Source: CAWCDJ01 sp963796485
GTDB lineage: Bacteria > Acidobacteriota > Terriglobia > Bryobacterales > Bryobacteraceae
Length of the DNA: 64,000 bases
Direction of reading: 5' to 3'
Assembly: GCA_963796485.1 (NCBI GenBank)
Contig: CAWCLV010000004.1
Location: 1,364,001-1,428,000 of the forward strand
Of the stretch, positions 24,355 through 33,142 are shown piece after piece. Each line of letters opens with the position of its first letter. The first letter of the stretch is position 1. A model generated the notes under the pieces. That model made no database searches, was not told the DNA's origin, and saw nothing but the letters and a program-made list of their open reading frames with translations. Position numbers and translations under genes: made by a program.

Positions 24355-27300
24355 CTACTGCCGCTGCAGCGTGTCGTACAGCGGCGCTGCCGGCTCGACG
24401 ACTACCGGTTCTTCGGCAACCGACACCGCCAGAACCCGGATCTTCTCGTTGTTCGGCAGAGTCAGGGTTCGCGCGCCGGCCGGTACGTCGATCGTATACG
24501 CGTAAAGGTAAGAGTAGGCGTATGGATCGTTCTGGCCGTCGGCGGTGTGCTGGTGCGAAACGAACCACGCCACCGGGGTCGTCTTCACGTACCCGGGGCG
24601 CAGCCCCACCATCTTCCCGAACGGGTCGGTGCGGGTGCGCGGCGCAGTCGCGGGCGCTCCCGGACGCTGGCGAACGGGCACTTCCGTGGGTTCCCAGATG
24701 CGGTCATCCCACTGCCCGATGAAGCCGCCCCAGTTCTGCACGGTCACATCGACGGACTTGCCGCCCGCCTGGAACGTGCCCGCCTGGTCGCCATCGGCGG
24801 CGGCCAGCACGTACACGCGGTTGAACTTCCCGACGGGCAACTGGAGCTTTTGCCCCTTCGCCGCGACCGCATCCGGCACGCCGGTTTTGGCCGCCGCCAA
24901 GCTGAACTTCACACCGTCGAAATCCAGCGTGGAAGGCATCATTTCGGCCGGGATGGCCTTGCCATCGGCCGAGAATCCGCCGGAGGTCTTCATCTCGTCG
25001 TTGCTGGCCACAGCCGTGTCATAAGTCAGTTTCACCGGCTGCGAGGTGATGGCGGACAGCTTGGACGCCGCGCGCAGTTTCACCGCGAACGTGCGCGGCT
25101 GGAAGGCGGAAAAGGACGTTACCAGCTTGCCGCCGCTCACGGTAGCTGGTCCCACCGGCTCTTCCGCGCCGTTGATTTCGCGCGCGGCGGTAACGGTTGC
25201 GGCGGGGAACGCTACCTGCACGTTCTGAGCGCCTTTGCCGTCGATTTCCACCAGCCTGATCACCACATCGTCGCTCTGCTCGGCCTTCTTCAGCGCCAGC
25301 ATGCGAATCCGCGGGTTATTGACGTTAACAAGCGAAAAGGTCTTGCCCAGCGCGCCTGCGTGCTTCGTGCCCTCGAAGGCCATCAGCGGCTGGTTGAGAC
25401 GGTAGGCCTGCCAGTCCGTCCCCGCCTGCTGCCAGGTGCCGGCGTGCCCCGCGATGCCGAACACGAATTCGTGGTGGCCCAGGTCCTGCGTGCCCTGGTC
25501 GGCGTAGCCGCCGCGGGTGCCGGGAGTGCGCATCAGGGTCAACCGAACGGTCTTGTCATCCGGCTTATCCGAAGCATACTTGCAGTCCGTCAGGATGGTG
25601 GCGCCGTACGCGCCGCTCTGGTCGGTCAGGTCCACCCACTGGTGCGATGCGACTTCGAACTGCCGCTCCTGTTCCGTGGGCCGCTGGATCGTGCCGATAT
25701 CCCAGTTATACGTGGCGTTCTCGTTCGACGCCGTGAGCGGGAAGACCGATTTCAGGTTGGCTTCCTTCGTGTTCCAGTCGATCGCGTTGCCGAACTCCAC
25801 CCGGTTGCCGGCGTCTCCGGCGGAAAGCCGGATGGTCTGCGCGAACTTCGAGCCTTCGGTCTCGCGAACCACTTCGATCGCCACGCGGGCGGGGCCGTTC
25901 TCCGCGATCCGGACCTTCGCCGGTCCGCCGACAATCGCCCGGGGCGCGGCGCGTTCCTGGTCGTAATCCATGTTCCAGGCCGGCCAGTTCCGCGGGTTAT
26001 CTGTGCTGATAGCGAGGTGAATCGGCGCCGAAAGCAGCTCCTTCTTCGCGCCTTTATCGAAGATGCTGGCGACATCGCCATTGGCATCCACCTTCACCAG
26101 ATAACGGTCGTTTTCGAGCGACGATTCGGTGACTTTCAAAGTGGATGGCATGGGCGCGTCCGCCGCCTGAACGTCGTAGACGGCATAGCCGACGGCCGGA
26201 ACGCGGGCGAGGAGCAGCACCTTGCCGCCCTCGATCTGTGCCGGAACATCCTTCCCGTCGGGTCCGGAAACGCGCACGGCCTTTGGGGCGCCGGCGGGGA
26301 ATTGGACGGCTGCTTCCACCACGTCTTCACGCGGAATGTTCAGCGAGTTGTAGACCACCACCGCCTGGCCCTTCGCCTGGGTGTTCATCCCCGACGTGAC
26401 GGCTTCGGTGGCGCTGGTCAGCACGCCCGCAAACTGGTTGAGCGCCAGGATCTGGTCGTTCCAGGCATACTCATAGGCTTTCGGCGTGGAGGTGCCCGGA
26501 ATGATGTCGTGGAACTGCCCGCCGAGCACCAGTCCCCATGCGTGGTTCAGCCGTTCCTGGGGATAGGCCCGTCCGCCCAGAAGCTGCGCGGCCACCGAGG
26601 CCTTCTCGGCCGCATCCGCCAGAACCTCGTTCTTGCGGTTCCAGCGCTTCATGTACGCTTCGGACGTGATCGAGCCGGCGGAGTGGTTGATCAATTCCAG
26701 ATCGCCCTTGTACCGGGGGAATTTCGCCGTCTGGGCCGGGTCGATATCGAGAAACATCTGCTCGGCAGTCGCCGAAATGACGTGAACCGGACCGTCGCCC
26801 ATCTGCACTTCGGGCGAGGGGGGCGGAGGAGGCTGCTGGCCTCCAAAGCCGCGCCCGCCGCGTCCGCCGAATGCCGGGATCGAAGCTTTGCCCTTGGTCA
26901 CAATCGCTTCCATCAGCTTGATGGAGTTCTCGGTCGGGGCGCCGCCGATATCGCCGGTGCCGTAGTAGTGGTAGTCGGCGAAAATGCCGGTGAGCGTGCC
27001 ATTGATCTGGATGCGCTTCACCCAATCCACCTGCTCGGCGTGGAAGCGCTGGATCATCTGCTGCTGCTGCGGGGTGAGCGAGGGATCGGGCGGCGGCGGA
27101 GGCGCCGGGCTCTTGCTCAGGTCGGCCGTAACCGAGCCGCTATAGCTGCCGGGATTGAGCGCGGCGATCACCGTCTTGCCGTCGAGCCCTTCCCAGATTC
27201 CCACGTTGAATGGAATGCCTTCGGGCGTCTGTTCCGGCGACCCGGGGCCGCCCACATGCGGCGCCGGCTGCCATCCGGACGAGAGTTTCTGCGTGGAAAA

Positions 27301-27810
27301 GCCTTTGATCCCGGTGTGCGCCAGGATGCTCGGCAGCGACGCCGGGAATCCGAAGCAGTCCGGCAGCATGTATTCCGCGCTGGTCTTCCCGAACTCCTTG
27401 CGGAAATAGATCTTCCCGTAGAGAATCTGGCGGATGATGGATTCCGCGTTGGGCGAGTTGACATCGCTCTCCTCCCAGGACGAGCCCGCCGGGAACCAGC
27501 GTCCGGCGGCGACGTACTGCTTCACCTTGGCGTAGTCCGCCGGGAAATATTCCTCCATCATGCGGTAGCGGTTGGCGCCGCTGAAATTGAAAATGTAGTG
27601 CGGGTATTTCTGGAAATAATCGAAATTCAGCCGCATCGTGTCTTTGATGTACTGGCTGATGGTCGTAGGATATTCCCACCTCCACTGCGTGTCGAGGTGC
27701 GCGTAGCCGACCACGTAAAGCGTCGGCGTTTTCGTCAGGTCGGGGCGGTCGGCCGCCTGCGCGAAGACGCACCCCAATAACAGGGGTAGAATTCGCAGCA
27801 TTTTTAGCAT
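24355..27810 (-). CDS. Alpha-mannosidase, glycoside hydrolase family 38, secreted
   Basis: An 1151-residue zinc-dependent alpha-mannosidase. A signal peptide (1-20, ...LLLGCVFAQAA) implies periplasmic or outer location. The metal site is visible as VVGYAHLDTQWRWEYP (His38, Asp40) and the nucleophile/Zn ligand in YMLPDCFGFPASLPSIL (Asp151). GGQFHDIIPGTSTPKAYE is the conserved later histidine segment. Large beta-sandwich C-terminal domains follow. A Pro-rich loop (PAPPPPPDPS, about 232-241) and a Gly-rich stretch (GGRGGRGFGGQQPPPPPSP, about 315-335) are inserted in the catalytic part, which is unusual for the family. It begins 32 bp after the U32 gene and may share its transcript. Confidence 0.92.
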   Translation of the reverse strand: MLKMLRILPLLLGCVFAQAADRPDLTKTPTLYVVGYAHLDTQWRWEYPTTISQYIKDTMRLNFDYFQKYPHYIFNFSGANRYRMMEEYFPADYAKVKQYVAAGRWFPAGSSWEESDVNSPNAESIIRQILYGKIYFRKEFGKTSAEYMLPDCFGFPASLPSILAHTGIKGFSTQKLSSGWQPAPHVGGPGSPEQTPEGIPFNVGIWEGLDGKTVIAALNPGSYSGSVTADLSKSPAPPPPPDPSLTPQQQQMIQRFHAEQVDWVKRIQINGTLTGIFADYHYYGTGDIGGAPTENSIKLMEAIVTKGKASIPAFGGRGGRGFGGQQPPPPPSPEVQMGDGPVHVISATAEQMFLDIDPAQTAKFPRYKGDLELINHSAGSITSEAYMKRWNRKNEVLADAAEKASVAAQLLGGRAYPQERLNHAWGLVLGGQFHDIIPGTSTPKAYEYAWNDQILALNQFAGVLTSATEAVTSGMNTQAKGQAVVVYNSLNIPREDVVEAAVQFPAGAPKAVRVSGPDGKDVPAQIEGGKVLLLARVPAVGYAVYDVQAADAPMPSTLKVTESSLENDRYLVKVDANGDVASIFDKGAKKELLSAPIHLAISTDNPRNWPAWNMDYDQERAAPRAIVGGPAKVRIAENGPARVAIEVVRETEGSKFAQTIRLSAGDAGNRVEFGNAIDWNTKEANLKSVFPLTASNENATYNWDIGTIQRPTEQERQFEVASHQWVDLTDQSGAYGATILTDCKYASDKPDDKTVRLTLMRTPGTRGGYADQGTQDLGHHEFVFGIAGHAGTWQQAGTDWQAYRLNQPLMAFEGTKHAGALGKTFSLVNVNNPRIRMLALKKAEQSDDVVIRLVEIDGKGAQNVQVAFPAATVTAAREINGAEEPVGPATVSGGKLVTSFSAFQPRTFAVKLRAASKLSAITSQPVKLTYDTAVASNDEMKTSGGFSADGKAIPAEMMPSTLDFDGVKFSLAAAKTGVPDAVAAKGQKLQLPVGKFNRVYVLAAADGDQAGTFQAGGKSVDVTVQNWGGFIGQWDDRIWEPTEVPVRQRPGAPATAPRTRTDPFGKMVGLRPGYVKTTPVAWFVSHQHTADGQNDPYAYSYLYAYTIDVPAGARTLTLPNNEKIRVLAVSVAEEPVVVEPAAPLYDTLQRQ

Positions 27811-27842
27811 GGCCTCAGGGTAACGCGCGGCACGCGGAAATT

Positions 27843-30341
27843 CTATTGCAGGATTGGAAGAGTGCGATAGCCTTCCGGTACGTACAGGCTGCCTTCGGTG
27901 GTGCCTTGCGGGGAAATGCGGCGAAGTTGTTCGGCCAACTCCTCCGCTGTGGACCCTCCAGCGAGGAAGTCATGGAACGTCCGGGTCACGCGCGCTACCT
28001 GATCGGCCGATTCGTGAACGAATTCCAGCCGGAAGCGGCGAATGCCGGCATCCATCCACTCGGAAATGTGGAGGCTCGCCTCCTGCGCCTCCGCGCCGAA
28101 AACGGTATTCCGGCATCCAACGTCGGCCATGACGGGGTGCGCGCGCCCGCTATCGTCGCGCAGCGCAACGCGGCGTGTTTCGCAGGGGCGGCCGCAATCG
28201 CGGTAACTCGTGCCGTTCGAGAGGAACCGGCAGAAGACGCAGTGCTCCGTGTGGAATACCGGCAGGTGCTGGTACGCGACGGCTTCGAGCCGGCCCGGGC
28301 CCGATTCGCGTGCCAGATGCACCACCTGGTCGGCATTCAGGTCGTGGGTGGGAGTGACGACGGCGAGCCCGAGCCGCAGCAACTCGGCGACCGTGAGGGC
28401 GTTGGCCGCATTCAGGCTGAAATCGCCGATCAGTTCCGGATGGGGACGCTCGCGGAGGGAGTTCAGCAACCCGGTGGACCGGACCAGGATCGGGCAGTCG
28501 CAGCCGAGCAGGAAATCGACGATGCGCTCCTCTCCCGGCTTGATCACCCGCGGGCTGGCGACGCGCACCGCAATGCCGGCCTCCTTCACGCGTGCGATCG
28601 AGGGCTTCAGACCGTAGAGATCCAGATAGTCGAGCGTGACACTGGCAGGCCGAAGTTCGATGGCGGCATCCAGTTGTTCGGGCGTCCGCACCAGCAGGTG
28701 CAAGGTGGGGTAGGCCTCCTGGCCGGCCCATTCCCGCGAAGCGGTGAGAACGGCCGAGCTGCGCTCGGCTGGACAGGCCCGGAGGCCTATCCCACCTTGC
28801 GCTTCCTGTAGCCGCTCCACTGCTTCGCGCCGCACCTGGTTCAACATGGCGCTGGGCGCAAACACCGCGCCCGCCGCCTCCAACTCCACCCCCGCCAGCT
28901 CGTACGGCGTATTCCCCAGCCTTCCCAACTGCGCCGCCAAAAATTCCGCATCGAGCGCACGGTTCCGCGCCGGTCCCAGCGCCATCTCCGAAATCACCGT
29001 TACCGTGATCGCGCCCACCGTCCAGTCCGTCACCAGTGGCGCCCCCTCGTAAGCCGCCGCGCGTACGCGCACCGGCTGCTTGCGGACCGGGGCCGCGGGC
29101 TGCAGATACGGCCGCGCGGCGCGATCGGTCTCCGGGTCGTGCGTCCGCCAGAGAAGGTCGCCGCGCCGGACGCGCGCCGCACGGATCGCGCCATTCGCGA
29201 ACCGCACCTCCAGCATCTTGCCGCGTCCGAGCACTTCGAAAACGCGCCCGCCCTCTTCCGCTTCCTCCGGGCTGCGCCAGTCGGCTGCGTCGAACACCAC
29301 GCCGTCGCCGGGTTTGAGCGGCGCAACCGAGTGCGCTTCGGCCGGCTCGATCGTCACCCCCTCGTCAGACATGCGGACCACCCGGCCCATGAGCACGCCA
29401 CGATGCCGCGGCGCCCTTCCATTGACGACCGCCTGGTGGTTCGTGCCGGTCAGGAAATGCGGCCCGAGCCCGCGCGAGTACACCTGCTCCAGCTCCAGTT
29501 CACGCTTCCGGTCGAGCGTTGCCGCGCGACCCTCCCAGGCTGCATCCACGGCTTCGCGGTAAGCGCGGGTGGTCAGCGCGACATAATCCGCGTCCTTGTA
29601 CCGGCCTTCGATCTTCAGCGCGGAGATTCCGATCTCCACGATTTCCGGAATTTGCCGCAGTGCGAACAGGTCACCCGGCGAAAGCAGGTAGCGCGCGTCT
29701 GCCAGCGGTTGTAGCGTGCCATCGACGATCATCTGGTACGGCAGGCGGCACGCCTGCGCGCATTGCCCGCGGTTGGCGCTGCGTCCTCCCCAGGCTTCCG
29801 ACGAAAAGCACTGGCCCGAGTACGCCACACACAGCGCGCCGTGCACGAAAATCTCGAGTTCGCAATCGGTGGCAGTCCGGATCTTGCGTACTTCCTCCAG
29901 CGAAAGCTCGCGCGCCAGGGTGACGCGGCTCGCGCCGAAGCTCTGCGCCAGTTTCACCCCGTCGGCATTCGTGATGCTCATCTGCGTGCTGCCATGGATC
30001 TCGAGATCCGGCGCAACGGCTCGCGCCATCTTCAGAATCCCCAGGTCCTGCACGATAATGGCGTCGGCTCCGGCTTCGGCGATCGCCCTCAAAGTGCGTT
30101 CGGCCTCGCTCAGTTCGTGATCGAACACCAGCGTGTTGAAGGTAACAAAACCCCTTACGCCGCGCCGGTGCAGCGTGCTCATCACCTCCGGCAGTTCATC
30201 CAGGCCGAACCCCACTTTCGCGCGGGCGGTGAAATGATGCAGCCCGAAGTAGACCGAATCGGCGCCGGCTTCAATGGCGGCGCGCAACTGCGGCCAGTAT
30301 CCGGCCGGACTCATGATTTCGGGTTTACGGCGTACTGCCAT
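27843..30341 (-). CDS. U32-family protein, RlhA-like (23S rRNA hydroxylation / collagenase-like)
   Basis: An 832-residue peptidase-U32 protein of the long type with a C-terminal DUF3656-like part. KPEIMSPAGYWPQLRAAIEA begins the barrel. The U32 signature HGALCVAYSGQCFSSEAWGG and GRSANRGQCAQACRLPY, with its conserved cysteines, is at about 170-205, and a second cysteine group (HTEHCVFCRFLSNG, YRDCGRPCETRR, DVGCRN) lies near 700-745. E. coli RlhA hydroxylates C2501 of 23S rRNA and needs iron-sulfur cysteines, so an RNA-modifying role is more likely than proteolysis. Residues 515-547 are encoded exactly by a mobile-looking palindromic element (28701-28799). It diverges from GH97 with a 45-bp gap. 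Confidence 0.85.
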   Translation of the reverse strand: MAVRRKPEIMSPAGYWPQLRAAIEAGADSVYFGLHHFTARAKVGFGLDELPEVMSTLHRRGVRGFVTFNTLVFDHELSEAERTLRAIAEAGADAIIVQDLGILKMARAVAPDLEIHGSTQMSITNADGVKLAQSFGASRVTLARELSLEEVRKIRTATDCELEIFVHGALCVAYSGQCFSSEAWGGRSANRGQCAQACRLPYQMIVDGTLQPLADARYLLSPGDLFALRQIPEIVEIGISALKIEGRYKDADYVALTTRAYREAVDAAWEGRAATLDRKRELELEQVYSRGLGPHFLTGTNHQAVVNGRAPRHRGVLMGRVVRMSDEGVTIEPAEAHSVAPLKPGDGVVFDAADWRSPEEAEEGGRVFEVLGRGKMLEVRFANGAIRAARVRRGDLLWRTHDPETDRAARPYLQPAAPVRKQPVRVRAAAYEGAPLVTDWTVGAITVTVISEMALGPARNRALDAEFLAAQLGRLGNTPYELAGVELEAAGAVFAPSAMLNQVRREAVERLQEAQGGIGLRACPAERSSAVLTASREWAGQEAYPTLHLLVRTPEQLDAAIELRPASVTLDYLDLYGLKPSIARVKEAGIAVRVASPRVIKPGEERIVDFLLGCDCPILVRSTGLLNSLRERPHPELIGDFSLNAANALTVAELLRLGLAVVTPTHDLNADQVVHLARESGPGRLEAVAYQHLPVFHTEHCVFCRFLSNGTSYRDCGRPCETRRVALRDDSGRAHPVMADVGCRNTVFGAEAQEASLHISEWMDAGIRRFRLEFVHESADQVARVTRTFHDFLAGGSTAEELAEQLRRISPQGTTEGSLYVPEGYRTLPILQ
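28701..28799. repeat. Palindromic interspersed element, in frame inside the U32 gene
   Basis: A 99-bp element with terminal inverted repeats of 24 bp (22 matching): CAAGGTGGGGTAGGCCTCCT at 28701 and its mirror ending at 28799. A central hairpin GCCGAGC-TGC-GCTCGGC is at 28753-28769. The core GTAGGCCTCCTGGCC is shared with the elements at 32926 and 33094. Its length is 33 codons and it begins and ends on codon boundaries of the host gene, adding QGGIGL...EAYPTL without a stop. Confidence 0.75.
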
Positions 30342-30386
30342 ATGGCGGGTCTACTTCCAGGGTATCAGAGCGCTAGAGTGGATCTG

Positions 30387-32339
30387 ATGCGGCTACTCAT
30401 TCTCCTCTCTGTCGTAACGCTGGCGTTTGCCCAGAACCCCAACGAGGTCCGTTCGCCTGACGGCAACATCGTACTCGCGTTTTCCACGGATGGCGGGCAG
30501 CTATCCTATACCGTCTCCTACCGCGGCAAGCCCGTGATGGACCGGTCCGCCCTCGGGCTCGAAATCCAGGACCAGCCGGTGCTCGGCCCCAACATGCGGA
30601 TTGCCGGCCGGCACGCAAGCTCCATCGACGAGACGTATTCCATGCCTCACGGCAAGGCCAACCCGATCCACAACGTCGCCGGCGCCCTGTCGATCGACGT
30701 CGAGGAAACGCGTGCTCCGTTGCGCAAGCTGACGGTCGAGGCGCGCGCCTATAATGACGGCGCCGCCTTCCGGTACGTGATTCCGAGCCAGCCGATCATC
30801 ACCGAATTGCGGCTGGTCAACGAGCGCACCGAATTCAACTTCGCCAAAGAAGCCACCACCTATCCGCTGCTGCTGCGCAATTTCCGCACGTCTTACGAGG
30901 ACAACTACCACATCCTGCCGTTGGGCGCGCTGCATCCGGAATCGCTGGCGGCGATGCCGTTCACCGCGGACATTCCGGGCATCGCGTGGGTGGGGATCAC
31001 CGAGGCCCATATCGAGAATTACGCCGGCGCCTACTTGCAGCACAACGGCCGGAATGCGAAATCGATGTTCGTGACGCTCGCGCCTTCCGCCGACGAGCCG
31101 GGCATCGCGGTCCGCCGTGCAACCCCGGTGAATGCGCCGTGGCGCGTCATCCTGATCGGCGCACAGCCCGGGCGGCTGGTGGAATCCACCATGATCACCA
31201 GCCTCAACCCGCCCTCCGCTATCGCCGACACTTCCTGGATCAAGCCCGGCAAGACCTCCTGGGACTGGTGGAGCGGCAGCTATGCCTCGGGCGTCAACTT
31301 CCAGCCCGGAATGAACACCGCCACCATGGAGCACTATGTCGATTTCTCGGCGGAGTCAGGAATGCCCTACATGCTGATCGACGCCGGATGGGCGGCGCGC
31401 GGCACCGGCCCCAACGATTCCGGCAGCGACCTGCTCCACCCGCAGCCGAACGTCGATTTGCCCGCCATTTTGGCGCACGCCAAAGAGAAGAACGTGCGCA
31501 TCTGGCTGTGGGCCCATTGGACCGACATTTCCCGCCAGATGGACGAGGCATTTCCCCTGTTTGAAAAGTGGGGGATCGCCGGCGTGAAGATCGATTTCAT
31601 GGATCGCGACGACCAGTGGATGGTGAACTTCTACCGGCGCGTCCTCCAGAAGGCCGCCGCGCACCACCTGATGATCGACTTCCACGGCGCCTTCAAACCG
31701 GACGGGATCGAGCGCACCTGGCCCAACCTGATGACGCGCGAAGGCGTGATGGGCGCCGAGTACAACAAGTGGAGCGCGCGCGTGACGCCCGACTACAACG
31801 TGATGCTGGCCTTCACCCGTATGCTCGCCGGGCCCATGGACTACACCCCCGGCGGCTTCAACAACGCCACCCACGATCAGTTCGAGCCGCGCAACCGCCA
31901 GCCCATGGTGCAAGGGACGCGCGCCCACGCCCTGGCCCTCTATGCGGTTTTCGAAAGCGGCCTGCAGATGGTCTCCGACTACCCCGAGATCTATAAAGGC
32001 CAGAAGGATTTCGACTTCGTGAAAGCCGCCCCGGCCACCTGGGATGAAACTCGCGTACTCGGCGGAAAGCCCGGCGACTATATCACCGTGGCGCGCCGCA
32101 GCGGCCGCGAGTGGTTCGTGGGGAGCATCACCGGCTGGCATCCGAACACGGTGGACCTGCCGCTCGAATTCCTCGGCCGCGGCGAATACGTCGCCGAGAT
32201 CTACTCGGATGCGCCGGATGCCGCGGAAAAGCCGCAGCACACCACCATCGAGCAGAAGCGCGTCAACGCCGCCACCCTGCTGCACGTCCACATGGCGCCC
32301 GGCGGGGGCCAGGCGATCCTGATCAAGCCGGTTCAGTAG
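30387..32339 (+). CDS. Glycoside hydrolase family 97 (alpha-glucosidase / alpha-galactosidase)
   Basis: A 650-residue secreted GH97 enzyme. The signal peptide is MRLLILLSVVTLAFA. An N-terminal beta-sandwich (about 17-265; EVRSPDGNIVLAFSTDGGQL) precedes a TIM barrel (WDWWSGSYASGVNFQPGMNT) and a C-terminal beta domain. The barrel segment VKIDFMDRDDQWMVNFY has an aspartate where retaining GH97 alpha-galactosidases carry their nucleophile, so a retaining mechanism is suggested rather than the inverting SusB type; this is from memory of the family and should be treated as tentative. Calcium-site glutamates are expected but not individually assigned. The ATG at 30387 gives the signal peptide; the frame is open far upstream, but that part is antisense to the U32 gene. 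Confidence 0.87.
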   Translation: MRLLILLSVVTLAFAQNPNEVRSPDGNIVLAFSTDGGQLSYTVSYRGKPVMDRSALGLEIQDQPVLGPNMRIAGRHASSIDETYSMPHGKANPIHNVAGALSIDVEETRAPLRKLTVEARAYNDGAAFRYVIPSQPIITELRLVNERTEFNFAKEATTYPLLLRNFRTSYEDNYHILPLGALHPESLAAMPFTADIPGIAWVGITEAHIENYAGAYLQHNGRNAKSMFVTLAPSADEPGIAVRRATPVNAPWRVILIGAQPGRLVESTMITSLNPPSAIADTSWIKPGKTSWDWWSGSYASGVNFQPGMNTATMEHYVDFSAESGMPYMLIDAGWAARGTGPNDSGSDLLHPQPNVDLPAILAHAKEKNVRIWLWAHWTDISRQMDEAFPLFEKWGIAGVKIDFMDRDDQWMVNFYRRVLQKAAAHHLMIDFHGAFKPDGIERTWPNLMTREGVMGAEYNKWSARVTPDYNVMLAFTRMLAGPMDYTPGGFNNATHDQFEPRNRQPMVQGTRAHALALYAVFESGLQMVSDYPEIYKGQKDFDFVKAAPATWDETRVLGGKPGDYITVARRSGREWFVGSITGWHPNTVDLPLEFLGRGEYVAEIYSDAPDAAEKPQHTTIEQKRVNAATLLHVHMAPGGGQAILIKPVQ

Positions 32340-32362
32340 CCGGCGGGCCTCGAGACGCCGGA

Positions 32363-32857
32363 TTATTGGGCCGACTTCGCCTGCGGGGCCATCTTGCTCA
32401 TGGCCTCTTGCATACGCTTGGACATCTCGGCAGGCGCCACGTCTTCCACGTGAGTCCCAATCGACCAGGAGTGTCCGAAAGGATCCTTGAGACGGCCGTA
32501 ACGGTCTCCCCAGAACATATCGGCGACCGGCATTTCCACCTGCGCGCCCGCCGAAACGGCCTGCTTGAAGACGGCATCGGCATTTTCAACGTAGAGCATG
32601 ATGCCGCCCGTGGTGCCCCCCAGCGATTGAGGAGACCGGTTGCCCATGCCCGGCATTTCGTCGCCGATCATGATCATGGAATCCCCGATCCTGATTTCGG
32701 CGTGGGCGACCTTTCCATCGGGGCCGTCCATTCGGGCGACCACTTGAGCGCCAAAAGCGCGCTTGTAGAAGTCAATGGCGCGCGATGCATCGTTGAGCGT
32801 AAGATACGGCGTTGCGGTATGGTAACCTTCCGGAATTGGTTTGGTTTGCGTTGGCAT
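32363..32857 (-). CDS. VOC-superfamily protein (PhnB / glyoxalase-like)
   Basis: A 164-residue vicinal-oxygen-chelate fold protein of the PhnB subgroup. YHTATPYLTLNDASRAIDFY opens the first beta-alpha-beta module, GDSMIMIGDE follows, and the second module has MLYVENADAVFKQAVSAGA and WGDRYGRLKDPFGHSWSIGT. The metal-ligand pattern of true glyoxalase I is not complete, so the reaction is unknown. The C-terminal tail (EMSKRMQEAMSKMAPQAKSA) is a charged helix. It is a single gene; the ThyX gene lies upstream in the same direction but is separated by two palindromic elements. Confidence 0.85.
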   Translation of the reverse strand: MPTQTKPIPEGYHTATPYLTLNDASRAIDFYKRAFGAQVVARMDGPDGKVAHAEIRIGDSMIMIGDEMPGMGNRSPQSLGGTTGGIMLYVENADAVFKQAVSAGAQVEMPVADMFWGDRYGRLKDPFGHSWSIGTHVEDVAPAEMSKRMQEAMSKMAPQAKSAQ

Positions 32858-32925
32858 TGATGAGTCCTCCGATTTCCATCAGTCTACCTCCGGTCGAGGA
32901 GTCCGCACGTAATGCGCCGCACATA

Positions 32926-33018
32926 AGTAGGGTAGGCCTCCTGGCCGGCCTCCTGGCCTGCCCAGCGCTGAAGGCGCGCGCCGGGCCCGGGCAGGCCGGG
33001 AAGGCCTACCCCACTAAG
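32926..33018. repeat. Palindromic interspersed element, copy A
   Basis: Outer arms AGTAGGGTAGGCCTCCTGGCC (from 32926) and GGCCGGGAAGGCCTACCCCACT (ending about 33015, AAG to 33018) enclose an inner stem GGCCTGCCC / GGGCAGGCC. It is the long (about 93 bp) form of the family seen at 28701 and lies between the VOC and ThyX-like genes. Confidence 0.75.
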
Positions 33019-33093
33019 CGCTGCAGTTGGCCGGGCCTGAGCAGCCCCCGGCTGCCGCTCCACCACCGGCAGGAGTCGCCGACGTTTTGGTTA

Positions 33094-33138
33094 CTTAGTG
33101 GGGTAGGCCTCCTGGCCAGGCCGGGAGGCCTACCCTAC
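33094..33138. repeat. Palindromic interspersed element, compact copy B
   Basis: CTTAGTGGGGTAGGCCTCCT at 33094 runs almost directly into its mirror, GGCCGGGAGGCCTACCCTAC, ending at 33138. Its left end is the exact complement of the right end of copy A, so the two lie head to tail around 75 bp of spacer. It ends 4 bp before the stop of the ThyX-like gene and could terminate it. Confidence 0.75.
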
Positions 33139-33142
33139 CGAA

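Noticed and set aside
24080..24568. Minus-strand frame across the candidate small RNA, including a 14-codon frame MKFYSNLSRRMTDR with AAGGAGG upstream
   Set aside because: The long frame runs through the terminator and mannosidase 3' hairpin and shows no domain. The short frame has a good ribosome site, but that site is the complement of the terminator loop, nothing follows it on that strand except the korB antisense, and promoter and T-tract point to the plus strand. Kept only as an alternative.
24547..27780. 1077-codon open frame antisense to the mannosidase
   Set aside because: High-GC shadow: composition follows the codon positions of the real gene, with no conserved domain; the GH38 motifs are on the other strand.
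29763..30386. Upstream extension of the GH97 frame
   Set aside because: It is antisense to the U32 gene; the signal peptide begins at ATG 30387.
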